The position numbers were made by a program, and so were the translations under genes. A stretch of DNA of 64,000 bases, taken from contig NZ_CP047897.1 of the NCBI RefSeq assembly GCF_009913235.1, positions 4,029,001 through 4,093,000 on the forward strand, written 5' to 3'. The notes below the pieces were generated by a model. It ran no database searches. It worked only from the letters and a program-made list of their open reading frames with translations, and was not told the origin of the DNA. Source of the stretch: Nibribacter ruber (lineage in GTDB: Bacteria > Bacteroidota > Bacteroidia > Cytophagales > Hymenobacteraceae). Of this stretch, positions 54,064 to 62,188 are shown one piece after another (position 1 is the stretch's first letter; every line of letters begins with the position of its first letter).

Positions 54064-54477
54064 TTAGTTGCTGTTGTCATACACGCCACTCTTCAAGCCG
54101 GGAGCTCCGCCCGGAGCGGCACCGGGTTCGGTAGAAAGGCCCATCTTCTTTTCGCGCTGCTGTTGGTATTTTAAGAACTGCGGCTGGGTCATTTGCTCCT
54201 TGAGGGCCATCAGGCGGGTGTTGCTAATCTGGTCCATCATGGTCTTCAGCTTTCTAGGATCGCCTTTCAGGTCTTTCCTGGCTTGTTCCATCTGCTGGAT
54301 GGCACGCAGGTTGATTTCCTCAATCTTCACTACCTGGGCACCGGTCAAACCCAAATGCTGACGCATGGAACTGGTCATGGCCTTGGCGCGGGCCTCCGGG
54401 GTGGTAGGAGTTGCAGTTTGCGCCGAGGCAGTATAAGAAGCTACCACTAAGGCGGCCAGTAAAAACAGTTTCTTCAT
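54064..54477 (-). CDS. Small secreted helical protein, Spy/CpxP-like
   Basis: 137 residues. Signal peptide (MKKLFLLAALVVASYTASAQ), then a helical region (RAKAMTSSMRQHLGLTGAQV ... EINLRAIQQMEQARKDL ... RLMALKEQMTQPQFLKYQQQRE) with the LTxxQ-type repeat of Spy/CpxP-like periplasmic proteins, and a Pro/Gly-rich tail. Role: possibly periplasmic chaperone or stress sensor; inference. TACCTTTG on the minus strand at 54570-54577 is a candidate promoter box. Confidence 0.72.
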   Translation of the reverse strand: MKKLFLLAALVVASYTASAQTATPTTPEARAKAMTSSMRQHLGLTGAQVVKIEEINLRAIQQMEQARKDLKGDPRKLKTMMDQISNTRLMALKEQMTQPQFLKYQQQREKKMGLSTEPGAAPGGAPGLKSGVYDNSN

Positions 54478-54632
54478 TTGGTGTATCGTTTTAAGAAGTC
54501 TAGGGCAAAGGTTGTTAGATAGTATGTCAAAGCCGAAGCCTTGCTAAATAGTTCCGGTTCTGGAGTAGCCAAAGGTACAAAAACCAAGCCATTTTTGAGC
54601 GTCAAACCAAGGCAATTGTGAGGTGTATAGAC

Positions 54633-54663
54633 TGTGGTTTGTTCTAATTAAGCCTTATCTTTG
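54633..54663 (+). promoter_or_regulatory. Promoter of tex
   Basis: TGTG (54633-54636), 19-base spacer, TATCTTTG (54656-54663). Spacing and boxes match the Bacteroidota consensus with one -33 mismatch, as before adk. The predicted leader is about 55 bases. Confidence 0.5.
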
Positions 54664-54723
54664 AAGTCTGTACAGCACGCAAAACGCCTGCTTTATTGAG
54701 TATTTGAATCATTTGTATTCCCC

Positions 54724-56976
54724 ATGTCAGAAATCCATTTCAAGAAGATTGCGGCTGAGCTGCAAGTGAGTGTGCGCCAGGTAGAAGCCACCGTCCAGCT
54801 GTTGGACGAAGGAGCCACGGTGCCCTTCGTGGCCCGTTACCGCAAAGAGGTGACTGGTAGTTTAGACGAAGTGGCCATCGCCTCCATCCGGGACCGCATA
54901 GAGCAGTTGAGAGAACTGGACAAGCGCCGCGAAAGCATTCTCAAGTCCCTCAGAGACCAGGAGAAACTCACACCAGAACTAGAAGCCCAGGTCCTGGCCG
55001 CCGATACCATGGCCGTGCTGGAAGATATTTACCTGCCCTACAAACCCAAGCGCCGTACGCGTGCCACCATCGCCCGTGAGAAAGGCCTGGAGCCGCTGGC
55101 TACTTTGTTATTTGAGCAAGCCAACGTGGACGTGACCGCAGAGGCCGCCGGTTATGTAAGCGAAGAAAAAGAAGTGAAGTCCACGGAGGAAGCCTTAGCC
55201 GGTGCCCGTGACATCATAGCCGAATGGGTAAACGAAAACCCAGAAGCCCGCGCCAACATAAGGACGCTGTTTGAGAAGAAAGGCGTGTTCAAGGCGCGTG
55301 TCATGCCAGGCAAAGAAGAAGAAGGCCAGAAGTTCAAAGACTACTTTGAGTGGGACGAACCCATTGAGAAAGCCCCAAGCCACCGTATTCTGGCCATGCG
55401 TCGCGGCGAAAAAGAAAACATTCTCATGCTAGACGCTCAACCCGAGGAAGAAGCTGCTATCAATATCTTAGAAGACCAGTTCGTGAAAGGCCACAATGCC
55501 GCCGCCGAGCAGGTGAAACTGGCTATTAGAGAAAGTTATAAGCGCATGCTGCGTTTGAGCATGGAAACCGAGGTGCGCATGTCTTCCAAGAAGCGCGCCG
55601 ATGAAGAAGCTATTAGAGTCTTTGCGGATAACCTTCGTCCCATGCTCTTGTCTGCGCCGCTGGGCCAGAAACGCGTGTTGGCCATTGACCCCGGCTTTAG
55701 AACCGGTTGTAAAGTAGTTGCCCTGGATGAGCAAGGCAAACTGTTGCATTATGAGGCCATCTTCCCGCACAACGGCGCCGGACAAGCCACCACGGCCGGT
55801 CACCAGGTTATGGCCATGTGCGCCAAATACCAGATTGAAGCCATCGCCATTGGCAACGGAACCGCCAGCCGCGAGACCGAGACCTTCGTGCAAAAACTAG
55901 GCTTACCCAAGGAGATTGCCGTGGTGATGGTGAACGAAAGCGGTGCCTCCATTTATTCGGCCTCAGACGTAGCCCGTGAGGAATTTCCAGACCAGGACAT
56001 CACCGTACGGGGCGCGGTTTCCATCGGTCGCAGACTCATGGACCCTTTGGCCGAACTGGTAAAACTAGACCCTAAATCTATTGGCGTAGGCCAGTACCAG
56101 CACGATGTTGACCAGAATGCCTTAAAGCACAGTCTGGACGATGTGGTGATGAGCTGCGTGAACGCCGTTGGCGTGGAAGTGAACACCGCCAGCAAGCAAC
56201 TCTTAACTTATGTATCTGGTTTAGGCCCGCAATTGGCACAGAACATTGTAGACTACCGCAACCAGAACGGACCGTTCAAAACCCGTAATGAACTGCGTAA
56301 AGTAGCCCGTTTGGGAGACAAAGCCTTTGAGCAGGCCGCTGGTTTCTTGCGCATCCGGGGCGGTAAGCACCCATTGGACGGCAGTGCGGTTCACCCAGAG
56401 CGTTACGCCTTGGTAGAGCAAATGGCCAAAGACGTAAATGCCACGGTAGAAGATTTGTTGAAGAACGCCGAGCTGCGCAAGCAGATTGATTTGAAGAAGT
56501 ACGTCTCTGACACCGTAGGTCTGCCTACGTTGCAGGATATTTTGAGCGAACTTTCCAAACCCGGCCGTGACCCGCGCGAAAGCTATGAGGCGTTCAGCTT
56601 CACAGAAGGGGTGAACGAAATCAAAGACCTGCGTACTGGCATGAAACTTCCGGGCATCATCACCAACATCACCGCCTTTGGCGCGTTTGTAGACATTGGG
56701 GTGCATCAGGACGGATTGGTACACGTGAGCCACTTGTCAGACCGCTTTGTGAGCAACCCGCATGACGTGGTAAAAGTGGGCCAGAAAGTGGAAGTGACCG
56801 TGCTGGAGGTAGAAGAAAGCCGCAAGCGCATTGCCCTTTCCATGAAAGGTGATCCGCAGGCCGCACGCCCAACTGGTGGGGCCGGAAAACCCAGAGCCGC
56901 CGCCCGCAAAGAGGAGCCTGCCCAGGAAGAAGACATGGCCACCAAGTTGAACAAACTCAAGAACATGTTCCGGTAA
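54724..56976 (+). CDS. tex: RNA-binding transcription accessory protein Tex
   Basis: 750 residues, full length. N-terminal helical domain (VATVPFVARYRKEVTGSLDE-type motif), YqgF/RNase H-like domain (VLAIDPGFRTGCKVVALD), helix-hairpin-helix pair (LLTYVSGLGPQLAQNIVDYR, FLRIRGG) and the C-terminal S1 domain (GIITNITAFGAFVDIGVHQD). It is thought to act on transcription or RNA under stress. The last 40 residues are a charged tail. Monocistronic with promoter and terminator. Confidence 0.96.
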   Translation: MSEIHFKKIAAELQVSVRQVEATVQLLDEGATVPFVARYRKEVTGSLDEVAIASIRDRIEQLRELDKRRESILKSLRDQEKLTPELEAQVLAADTMAVLEDIYLPYKPKRRTRATIAREKGLEPLATLLFEQANVDVTAEAAGYVSEEKEVKSTEEALAGARDIIAEWVNENPEARANIRTLFEKKGVFKARVMPGKEEEGQKFKDYFEWDEPIEKAPSHRILAMRRGEKENILMLDAQPEEEAAINILEDQFVKGHNAAAEQVKLAIRESYKRMLRLSMETEVRMSSKKRADEEAIRVFADNLRPMLLSAPLGQKRVLAIDPGFRTGCKVVALDEQGKLLHYEAIFPHNGAGQATTAGHQVMAMCAKYQIEAIAIGNGTASRETETFVQKLGLPKEIAVVMVNESGASIYSASDVAREEFPDQDITVRGAVSIGRRLMDPLAELVKLDPKSIGVGQYQHDVDQNALKHSLDDVVMSCVNAVGVEVNTASKQLLTYVSGLGPQLAQNIVDYRNQNGPFKTRNELRKVARLGDKAFEQAAGFLRIRGGKHPLDGSAVHPERYALVEQMAKDVNATVEDLLKNAELRKQIDLKKYVSDTVGLPTLQDILSELSKPGRDPRESYEAFSFTEGVNEIKDLRTGMKLPGIITNITAFGAFVDIGVHQDGLVHVSHLSDRFVSNPHDVVKVGQKVEVTVLEVEESRKRIALSMKGDPQAARPTGGAGKPRAAARKEEPAQEEDMATKLNKLKNMFR

Positions 56977-56979
56977 ACC

Positions 56980-57010
56980 AAAAGCCCCGCCATCAAAGCG
57001 GGGCTTTTTT
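56980..57010 (+). terminator. Terminator after tex
   Basis: AAAAGCCCCGC-CATCAAA-GCGGGGCTTTTTT, a strong stem with T run just after the tex stop. Confidence 0.9.
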
Positions 57011-57162
57011 ATGCCAGTACCAACATATTTATTATTATTGTAAACAGAGTGCAATCTTTTTATTGCTTCCTTACAAAACTATTGGCCTGTAAACAGGTAC
57101 TAAGTGGGTGAGAGAGTCCGCTCTGCCAATTCTGGCGGGGTATTGCACCTTATAACTGCCAC

Positions 57163-57597
57163 ATGGAAGAACCTTTAGCAACGTATACCATAGACACCAA
57201 CGGCGCCAGACGGGTCCTGACCCTGCATTGGCACGGGTTTGTGTCTAGTGAGGTATACCGCGAGGGCATGTTGGAGGCACTGAAAACATCCAGGCAGGGA
57301 GCCTATATCTGCTGGATCATGGACACCAAGGACATGAAAGTGATTCGGCAGATGGACCAGGAATGGACCGTAGCCACGTGGTTTCCGCAGTTTCAGTTAT
57401 TGGGTGTACAGAAGTTTGCCATTGTGGTTTCAGATGACATTTTCAACCAGATGGCCATCAGTAGCATGATTGCCAAGATTAGGCCCCACATTCAAGCCAC
57501 GGTGGAGTACTTTCAAACCCTGCAGGAAGCGGTGAACTGGGTGCAAGATCCTCAAGGCCTCTCAACCGACGATTTTGGCCTGTTTTCCATAAAATAA
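57163..57597 (+). CDS. STAS/SpoIIAA-like small cytoplasmic protein, C-terminus supplied by a repeat
   Basis: 144 residues. The pattern VLTLHWHGFVSSEVYREGMLEAL and CWIMDTKDMKVIRQMDQEWT resembles the STAS/SpoIIAA-like fold found in Bacteroidota; the fold is inferred. The last nine residues (DFGLFSIK plus stop) are encoded by the left half of a family R palindrome at 57570-57607, so the tail appears to be repeat-derived. A small gene follows after 21 bases. Confidence 0.65.
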   Translation: MEEPLATYTIDTNGARRVLTLHWHGFVSSEVYREGMLEALKTSRQGAYICWIMDTKDMKVIRQMDQEWTVATWFPQFQLLGVQKFAIVVSDDIFNQMAISSMIAKIRPHIQATVEYFQTLQEAVNWVQDPQGLSTDDFGLFSIK

Positions 57598-57607
57598 GCC
57601 AAAAACA
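57570..57607. repeat. Family R palindrome, copy 18, overlapping coding sequence
   Basis: CGATTTTGGCCTGTTTTCC then ATAAAATAAGCCAAAAAC. About 28 of its 38 bases are inside the STAS-like gene and code for its C-terminus and stop. Confidence 0.88.
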
Positions 57608-57618
57608 AATTCACGTGC

Positions 57619-57810
57619 ATGAACATCCGTAAAAAAGTAAAAGCAATTCTTCCCTTGGAGGGAGGCCGGTTTGCAGCCTTGGGCGTTTTTGTGAAAGCAG
57701 CTGAACAAGCCCAATGGACAGAGGCAGAAATACAATCCGTGATTGACGAAGTAATAGAAGCCGACGAGCAAGAGGCCCTGTCCATCCTGCAATCCTACAT
57801 TACCCACTAA
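57619..57810 (+). CDS. Small conserved-looking protein (63 aa), unknown
   Basis: 63 residues, cytoplasmic, acidic: [18 protein letters not shown] then [26 protein letters not shown] do not recognise it. It lies in a tight row (21 bases after the STAS-like gene, 11 before the next small gene) on the same strand, and the frame has even codon use, so it is probably a real gene in a three-gene unit. Confidence 0.6.
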   Translation: MNIRKKVKAILPLEGGRFAALGVFVKAAEQAQWTEAEIQSVIDEVIEADEQEALSILQSYITH

Positions 57811-57821
57811 CCACTGGTGCT

Positions 57822-58082
57822 ATGCCCTTGAACCCCAAACTGGAAGCTAAACTAAGCAAAGTGCTGGAGCCCAACGCCACGGTGCAGGACAGTTTTTCGG
57901 GGAAGGATTTGACCATCATCACAGATGCCAACGGCCATGCCAAAACTCTCTTTATTGGCAAGCGCAATCCAGATGGCAGCATCCAGGGCGAGCGCTACGT
58001 GCGCCGCTTGGTCTTGGAAGCCGATGGCAAAACCGTCAAAAGCAGCCACTGGGAAGCCAAAGGCAAAGTCTCCCGTGAGTGA
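57822..58082 (+). CDS. Small protein of unknown function (86 aa)
   Basis: 86 residues, basic, no signal peptide: LNPKLEAKLSKVLEPNATVQ, DGSIQGERYVRRLVLEADGK, HWEAKGKVSRE. Not recognised. The reading frame ends in the first unit of a (GTGA)n repeat, which supplies Glu and TGA. It is the last of the small-gene row before a response regulator. Confidence 0.6.
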   Translation: MPLNPKLEAKLSKVLEPNATVQDSFSGKDLTIITDANGHAKTLFIGKRNPDGSIQGERYVRRLVLEADGKTVKSSHWEAKGKVSRE

Positions 58083-58128
58083 GTGAGTGAGTGAGTGAGT
58101 GAGTGAGTGAGTGAGTGAGTGAGTGAGT
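58075..58128 (+). repeat. (GTGA)13.5 tetranucleotide repeat
   Basis: 54 bases of uninterrupted GTGA units, beginning inside the last codons of the 86-residue gene and ending where family R copy 19 begins. Each plus-strand frame meets TGA within four codons, so length changes cannot extend the protein; on the minus strand all three frames stay open. Confidence 0.95.
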
Positions 58129-58162
58129 TTTTGGGCTGTTTTCCTGAAAAGAAGCCAAAATC
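58127..58162. repeat. Family R palindrome, copy 19
   Basis: GTTTTTGGGCTGTTTTCC then TGAAAAGAAGCCAAAATCG. Its first two bases are shared with the end of the GTGA repeat. Confidence 0.82.
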
Positions 58163-58243
58163 GCCCTTGGTGCCCGCGCCTTCCGGAAGATTTCCCATCC
58201 CGTTTCAAAATTCCCAACTCTTTCCAGGTTTAGGTACGTACTT

Positions 58244-58259
58244 GCACAGAAACCTGTGC
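58244..58259. promoter_or_regulatory. Small inverted repeat ahead of the response regulator gene
   Basis: GCACAG-AAAC-CTGTGC, a perfect 6-bp stem ending four bases before the ATG at 58264. It could hide the translation start or act as an operator; this is inference. Confidence 0.35.
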
Positions 58260-58263
58260 GCCT

Positions 58264-58944
58264 ATGAAAATCCTGGTCATTGAAGACGAGCCAGACATGC
58301 TGGAAAATATGGTGCGTTCCCTAGAGCAGGAGCGCTACGTGGTGGAGTCTGCCCAAACCTATGACCAGGCCCTAGAAAAACTGGGCGTCTACGCGTATGA
58401 CTGCATTCTGCTGGACATCATGCTGCCCGGCGGAAGCGGCCTGGACCTACTGGAAGAACTCCAAAAACAGCAGAAGTCAGACAGTGTCATCATCGTGTCA
58501 GCGAAGAACTCCCTAGAGGACAAAGTGCTGGGCCTGGAACTGGGCGCCGATGATTACCTGGCCAAGCCGTTCCATCTGGCAGAACTGCACGCCCGCGTAA
58601 AATCTGTATTAAGAAGGAGGAAGTTTGAAGGCCAGAACCAGCAGCAGCTGGAAAATCTGCAGATAGACCTGGACAAGCGCCAGGCCTGGGTAAATGAGGA
58701 GGAACTGGCCCTCAACCGGAAGGAATATGACATTCTGCTGTACCTGGTTTCCAACAAAGACCGGTTGGTGAGCAAAACTGCGCTGGCAGAACACGTCTGG
58801 GGCGACAGCATTGACCAGGCAGACAACTTTGAATTCATCTATTCCCAGATCAAGAACCTGCGCAAGAAACTGAAGGACGCCGGTGCCTCGGTAGAAATTC
58901 AGGCTATCTATGGCATCGGGTATAAACTGGTCACCTCCTCATGA
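58264..58944 (+). CDS. OmpR/PhoB-type response regulator
   Basis: 226 residues. Receiver domain: acidic pair in VIEDEPDM, phospho-acceptor Asp51 (CILLDIMLPG), Ser/Thr site IIVSAKN and Lys101 (DDYLAKPFH). C-terminal winged helix with ALNRKEYDILLYLVSNKDRLVSK and the DNA-contact/wing part IYSQIKNLRKKLKDAG, GIGYKL. The stop overlaps the kinase start (ATGA at 58941), so it pairs with that sensor. The targets are unknown; the adjacent lipoprotein genes are candidates. Confidence 0.94.
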   Translation: MKILVIEDEPDMLENMVRSLEQERYVVESAQTYDQALEKLGVYAYDCILLDIMLPGGSGLDLLEELQKQQKSDSVIIVSAKNSLEDKVLGLELGADDYLAKPFHLAELHARVKSVLRRRKFEGQNQQQLENLQIDLDKRQAWVNEEELALNRKEYDILLYLVSNKDRLVSKTALAEHVWGDSIDQADNFEFIYSQIKNLRKKLKDAGASVEIQAIYGIGYKLVTSS

Positions 58945-60206
58945 AACTGCTCAACCACGTCACGGCCTACTTCGCTGCTATTCTTTTAGTGGTGTTAACC
59001 GCGTGGGCTACCATTTTCTATTATAACATGCTGGATGAAATCTATGACAGCATTGATGACGGCCTGGAGAACCAGAAAATCCTGGTCATGCAGAAAGCGC
59101 GGCAGGACAGCACCGTGCTGCAACAGAAAGACTTTGATGAAGGCTATTACAAGATAAGACCCATTGCACCTGCCCTTGGCCATCAATACAAAGACCGGTA
59201 CCAAGACACGCTCATGTACATGCAGAATGAGAAGGACTATGAACCGGTCAGGCTCTTGACCACTGTTTTTCAGCAAGGCGGGCAGTACTATGAAATGCGC
59301 CTGATCACGTCTATGGTGGAGGAAGATGACCTCATTGAAGACTTGCTGTATTCTCTGCTGTGGCTGTACCTGGGTTTGCTGGCTACTTTACTGTTGCTGA
59401 ATAACATCCTGCTCAAGCGCATCTGGAAACCATTTTACACCCTGGTCCATCGTCTGAGGAAATTTAAGCTGGACGGCGCTCAGCCTTTCACCTCGCCCAA
59501 ATCAAAAATTGAAGAGTTTGCCTTGCTGGGCCAGACTGTAGAAAAGCTATTGCAGAAGAACCTGGCCGTGTACCAAAGTCAGAAAATCTTTATTGAGAAC
59601 GCCTCGCATGAGTTGCAGACTCCGCTGGCCATTTCTCTGAACAAGCTGGAACTGCTGGCAGAAAGCCCCAACCTGCAGGAAAAGGAACTGGAGCAGATTG
59701 GCGGCATCTTGCAGAACCTGGAGCGCCTCACGCGCCTCAACAAGTCCCTGTTGCTGCTCTCCAAGATTGAAAACCGCCAGTTCCCAGAGGAGCAGGTACT
59801 ACAGCTCAACGCCACCGTAAAGACTGTTCTGCAGGATTTTGAAGACCAGATAGCCTACAAAAAGATCACCCTTACCCAGGAGCTAGACGATCACTGCTCA
59901 CTCACAATGAACCCAGACCTGGCCAATATGCTGGTGGTGAACCTGGTCAAGAACGCGCTGGTGCACAACGTACAGGGCGGGTTTATTGCCGTACGCCTCA
60001 CGGGGTCTACCTTGACCATTGAAAACTCGGGGCAGGCGGCGGGCTTAGACGCAGACCAACTATTCCAGCGGTTTTACAAAGGCAGTTCTGCTAACACCTC
60101 CACCGGTTTGGGCCTGGCCATTGTCAAAGCCATCTGTGATCTGTATGGTTTTACTATTAACTATGAGCATACTCAAAGCCACGTCCTTCAGGTGAAATTT
60201 AAATAA
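58941..60206 (+). CDS. Sensor histidine kinase
   Basis: 421 residues. Two transmembrane helices (about residues 8-29 and 135-160) flank a periplasmic sensor of about 105 residues. HisKA domain with the phospho-accepting His223 in FIENASHELQTPLA, then a HATPase domain with N-box LVVNLVKNALVHN, G1-type FENSGQ-like region and STGLGLAIVKAI. It would phosphorylate the response regulator encoded just upstream. The signal is unknown. Confidence 0.93.
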   Translation: MKLLNHVTAYFAAILLVVLTAWATIFYYNMLDEIYDSIDDGLENQKILVMQKARQDSTVLQQKDFDEGYYKIRPIAPALGHQYKDRYQDTLMYMQNEKDYEPVRLLTTVFQQGGQYYEMRLITSMVEEDDLIEDLLYSLLWLYLGLLATLLLLNNILLKRIWKPFYTLVHRLRKFKLDGAQPFTSPKSKIEEFALLGQTVEKLLQKNLAVYQSQKIFIENASHELQTPLAISLNKLELLAESPNLQEKELEQIGGILQNLERLTRLNKSLLLLSKIENRQFPEEQVLQLNATVKTVLQDFEDQIAYKKITLTQELDDHCSLTMNPDLANMLVVNLVKNALVHNVQGGFIAVRLTGSTLTIENSGQAAGLDADQLFQRFYKGSSANTSTGLGLAIVKAICDLYGFTINYEHTQSHVLQVKFK

Positions 60207-60212
60207 GTGGCT

Positions 60213-60260
60213 TCATCCGTTTTTGGCTTGTTTTCCAGGAAATAGACCAAAAACGGATGA
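60213..60260. repeat. Family R palindrome, copy 20 with outer arms
   Basis: TCATCCGTTTTTGGCTTG ... GACCAAAAACGGATGA. The outer TCATC/GATGA arms are specific to this locus and pair perfectly. It lies seven bases after the kinase stop. Confidence 0.92.
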
Positions 60261-60388
60261 GCTTAATCTGTCTTTTCCATCTTTGCCTCTACCTGAAAAA
60301 ATCATATGTTTTTTCTTGAATCAGGGGGAAATTCCCAATTGTTTCCTGTTTTGCCTTAGACCTTTGAGTCATTCATCATGTATAACTA

Positions 60389-60841
60389 ATGAAAATGACT
60401 ATGAAAGCTCTTTGGATAACCGTATTGGCCGTAGGCACTTCTTTAACCGGCTGCAGCCAGAAAATAAGCATGGCCAATATGCCCTCGGTAGTGCAGAACG
60501 GCCTTAAAACCCAATTCCCCAACGCCGTGAACCTGGAGTGGGAGAAGAACGGTGACATGTTTGAAGCCGAGTTTGACTTTACCCAGCAGGAGTACGCCGC
60601 CTTGGTAGACGCCACCGGCAAAGTAGTAGCCGTCAAACAAGAGATAGACGCCACGCAATTGCCCGAGCCCATCCTGCAACAGATAAAAACCAGCCACCAG
60701 GACTATACCCTGGATGACGTTGAAAAAGTAGAACGCGACGGCCAGGTGCTGTACCAGGTAGAGTTGCAGAAGACCATGCGGGAAGTAAAGCAAGTCTACA
60801 CCTCTGCAGGCGCTTCTTCCTCAGAGACTTTCTGGGACTAA
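60389..60841 (+). CDS. PepSY-like lipoprotein
   Basis: 150 residues (Met at 60389; ATG at 60401 is also possible). Lipobox SLTGC at about residue 22. The mature part has the PepSY-like/BLIP-like repeats: VQNGLKTQFPNAVNLEWEKNG ... YAALVDATGKVVAVKQEID and LPEPILQQIKTSHQDYTLDDV ... YQVELQ. Such proteins are often near two-component systems in Bacteroidota, as here. Envelope location; function unknown. Confidence 0.8.
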   Translation: MKMTMKALWITVLAVGTSLTGCSQKISMANMPSVVQNGLKTQFPNAVNLEWEKNGDMFEAEFDFTQQEYAALVDATGKVVAVKQEIDATQLPEPILQQIKTSHQDYTLDDVEKVERDGQVLYQVELQKTMREVKQVYTSAGASSSETFWD

Positions 60842-60855
60842 GCCCTAAAGTGGCA

Positions 60856-60903
60856 CTCTCCGTTTTTGGTCTGTTTTCTGGAAAAGAGGCCAAAAACGGA
60901 GAG
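60856..60903. repeat. Family R palindrome, copy 21 with outer arms
   Basis: CTCTCCGTTTTTGGTCTG ... GGCCAAAAACGGAGAG. Outer CTCTC/GAGAG arms pair and are unlike those of the other copies. The centre TTTTCTGG is in the opposite orientation to copy 20. Confidence 0.92.
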
Positions 60904-60967
60904 CTTTCCTCTTCTGTCAATGAGCAAAGGGAGAGTTAAATTCCGTCTAACCTAACATTAGAAAGCT

Positions 60968-61852
60968 ATGAAAACCATAAAAGGAATTATTTGCGGTCTG
61001 GTCCTGAGCACGTCACTGTTTGGTTGCGAGGCGCTGCAGGCAGACGCCAAAGAGAAAGGCAAGGAAAAGAAAGGACCGGTAGAGGCCGCTTCAAAGGCGG
61101 TGACCATTGCCCAGAAATGGGATGTGCCAGATATTCTGCGCGAAGTCTCAGGGATTGTGTACCTGGGCAATCACCAGTTTGCCTGCGTGCAGGATGAGGC
61201 CGGCGTCATTTTTCTGTACAACACCCAGACCAAGAACATAGACCGCCAGATTACGTTTGGCGCCGCCGGAGACTATGAAGGCATTGCTTTGGTAGGAGAT
61301 AACGCCTACGTGGTGCGCAGTGACGGGCAGTTGTTTGAGGTGACCAACATTCACTCCCAGCAAAACCAGGTCACCGAGTACCCAAGCGTCCTGACGCCTG
61401 AGCACAACGTAGAAGGCCTCACCTATGACCAGAAAAACAACCGCTTGCTGCTGGCCATCAAAGGCGAAGAAACCAACAGCCCCGCCTACAAAGGCGTGTA
61501 TGCGTTTGATCTGAGTTCTAAGAGACTGTCCAAAGAGCCGGTGTTCAAGCTGAGCCTGCAGGACCCGCTGCTGTTCCAGAAAAAGCAGAAGAGCCTGAGC
61601 AAAGTGTGGGAGCCCTCAGAAATTGCCATTCATCCTGTGACCGGAGAAATTTACCTGACAGAGGCCTCCAATCCGCAGCTGTTCATTCTGCACCCAGACG
61701 GGAAGATCAAGAACCGGTTCGCGTTGAACAAGCGGGATTTCTACAAACCAGAAGGAATTGCCTTCAGCCCGACCGGGGACTTATACATCTCCAATGAGGG
61801 AAAGAAGGACGCTGGTAACATTCTGCAAGTGACGTTGAAAGACGCGCAATAA
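60968..61852 (+). CDS. SdiA-regulated (YjiK-like) beta-propeller lipoprotein
   Basis: 294 residues. Lipobox SLFGC (Cys20). A Lys-rich linker, then the propeller-like region with LREVSGIVYLGNHQFACVQD, GDYEGIALVGDNAYVVRSDG, VEGLTYDQKNNRLLLAIKG, WEPSEIAIHPVTGEIYLTEA and PEGIAFSPTGDLYISNEG. This matches the SdiA-regulated domain family. Anchored in the envelope; the ligand is unknown. Confidence 0.82.
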   Translation: MKTIKGIICGLVLSTSLFGCEALQADAKEKGKEKKGPVEAASKAVTIAQKWDVPDILREVSGIVYLGNHQFACVQDEAGVIFLYNTQTKNIDRQITFGAAGDYEGIALVGDNAYVVRSDGQLFEVTNIHSQQNQVTEYPSVLTPEHNVEGLTYDQKNNRLLLAIKGEETNSPAYKGVYAFDLSSKRLSKEPVFKLSLQDPLLFQKKQKSLSKVWEPSEIAIHPVTGEIYLTEASNPQLFILHPDGKIKNRFALNKRDFYKPEGIAFSPTGDLYISNEGKKDAGNILQVTLKDAQ

Positions 61853-61878
61853 GTTAAAACTAGACCCTGGTTTTAAGC

Positions 61879-61926
61879 GGGAGCGTTTTTGGCTTGTTTT
61901 CCAGGAAACAGGCTAAAAACGCTCCC
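61879..61926. repeat. Family R palindrome, copy 22 with outer arms
   Basis: GGGAGCGTTTTTGGCTTG ... GGCTAAAAACGCTCCC. The outer GGGAG/CTCCC arms are specific to this locus. The right arm is followed by TTTT, so here it could also act as an ordinary terminator. Confidence 0.93.
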
Positions 61927-62188
61927 TTTTTTGTCTTCAGGACGATGGCTTGTCAAGGCTCTGGGGCAGGTTCACGCACCTGATCAGCACGGTTGGTTTT
62001 CATTTCTACAGCATTCTTTCAGGAAAAATTACGCATTTAATTAGGCGCGGGGCTTTACTTATTCAGGAAATACTATATTTTTAAGGAGTCTTGTTGACTG
62101 CCAGGCCCGTAGACGGCGGCAAAAGGGCAGAGGGAGAGAAGGCAGTACGCTTATTCAGAAATAGAACTAACGAAGCAGATAGAATACT
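61927..62188. other. Intergenic region before the inositol operon
   Basis: About 260 bases, AT-rich in the middle (TACTATATTTTTAAGG near 62070-62085 is a weak promoter-like patch). I see no ORF or further repeat. Confidence 0.4.

Noticed and set aside
57852-58217. Minus-strand frame with repeated SLTH peptide units
   Set aside because: The units come only from the (GTGA)n tract, which is open in all minus frames; no start signal or family match supports a gene.
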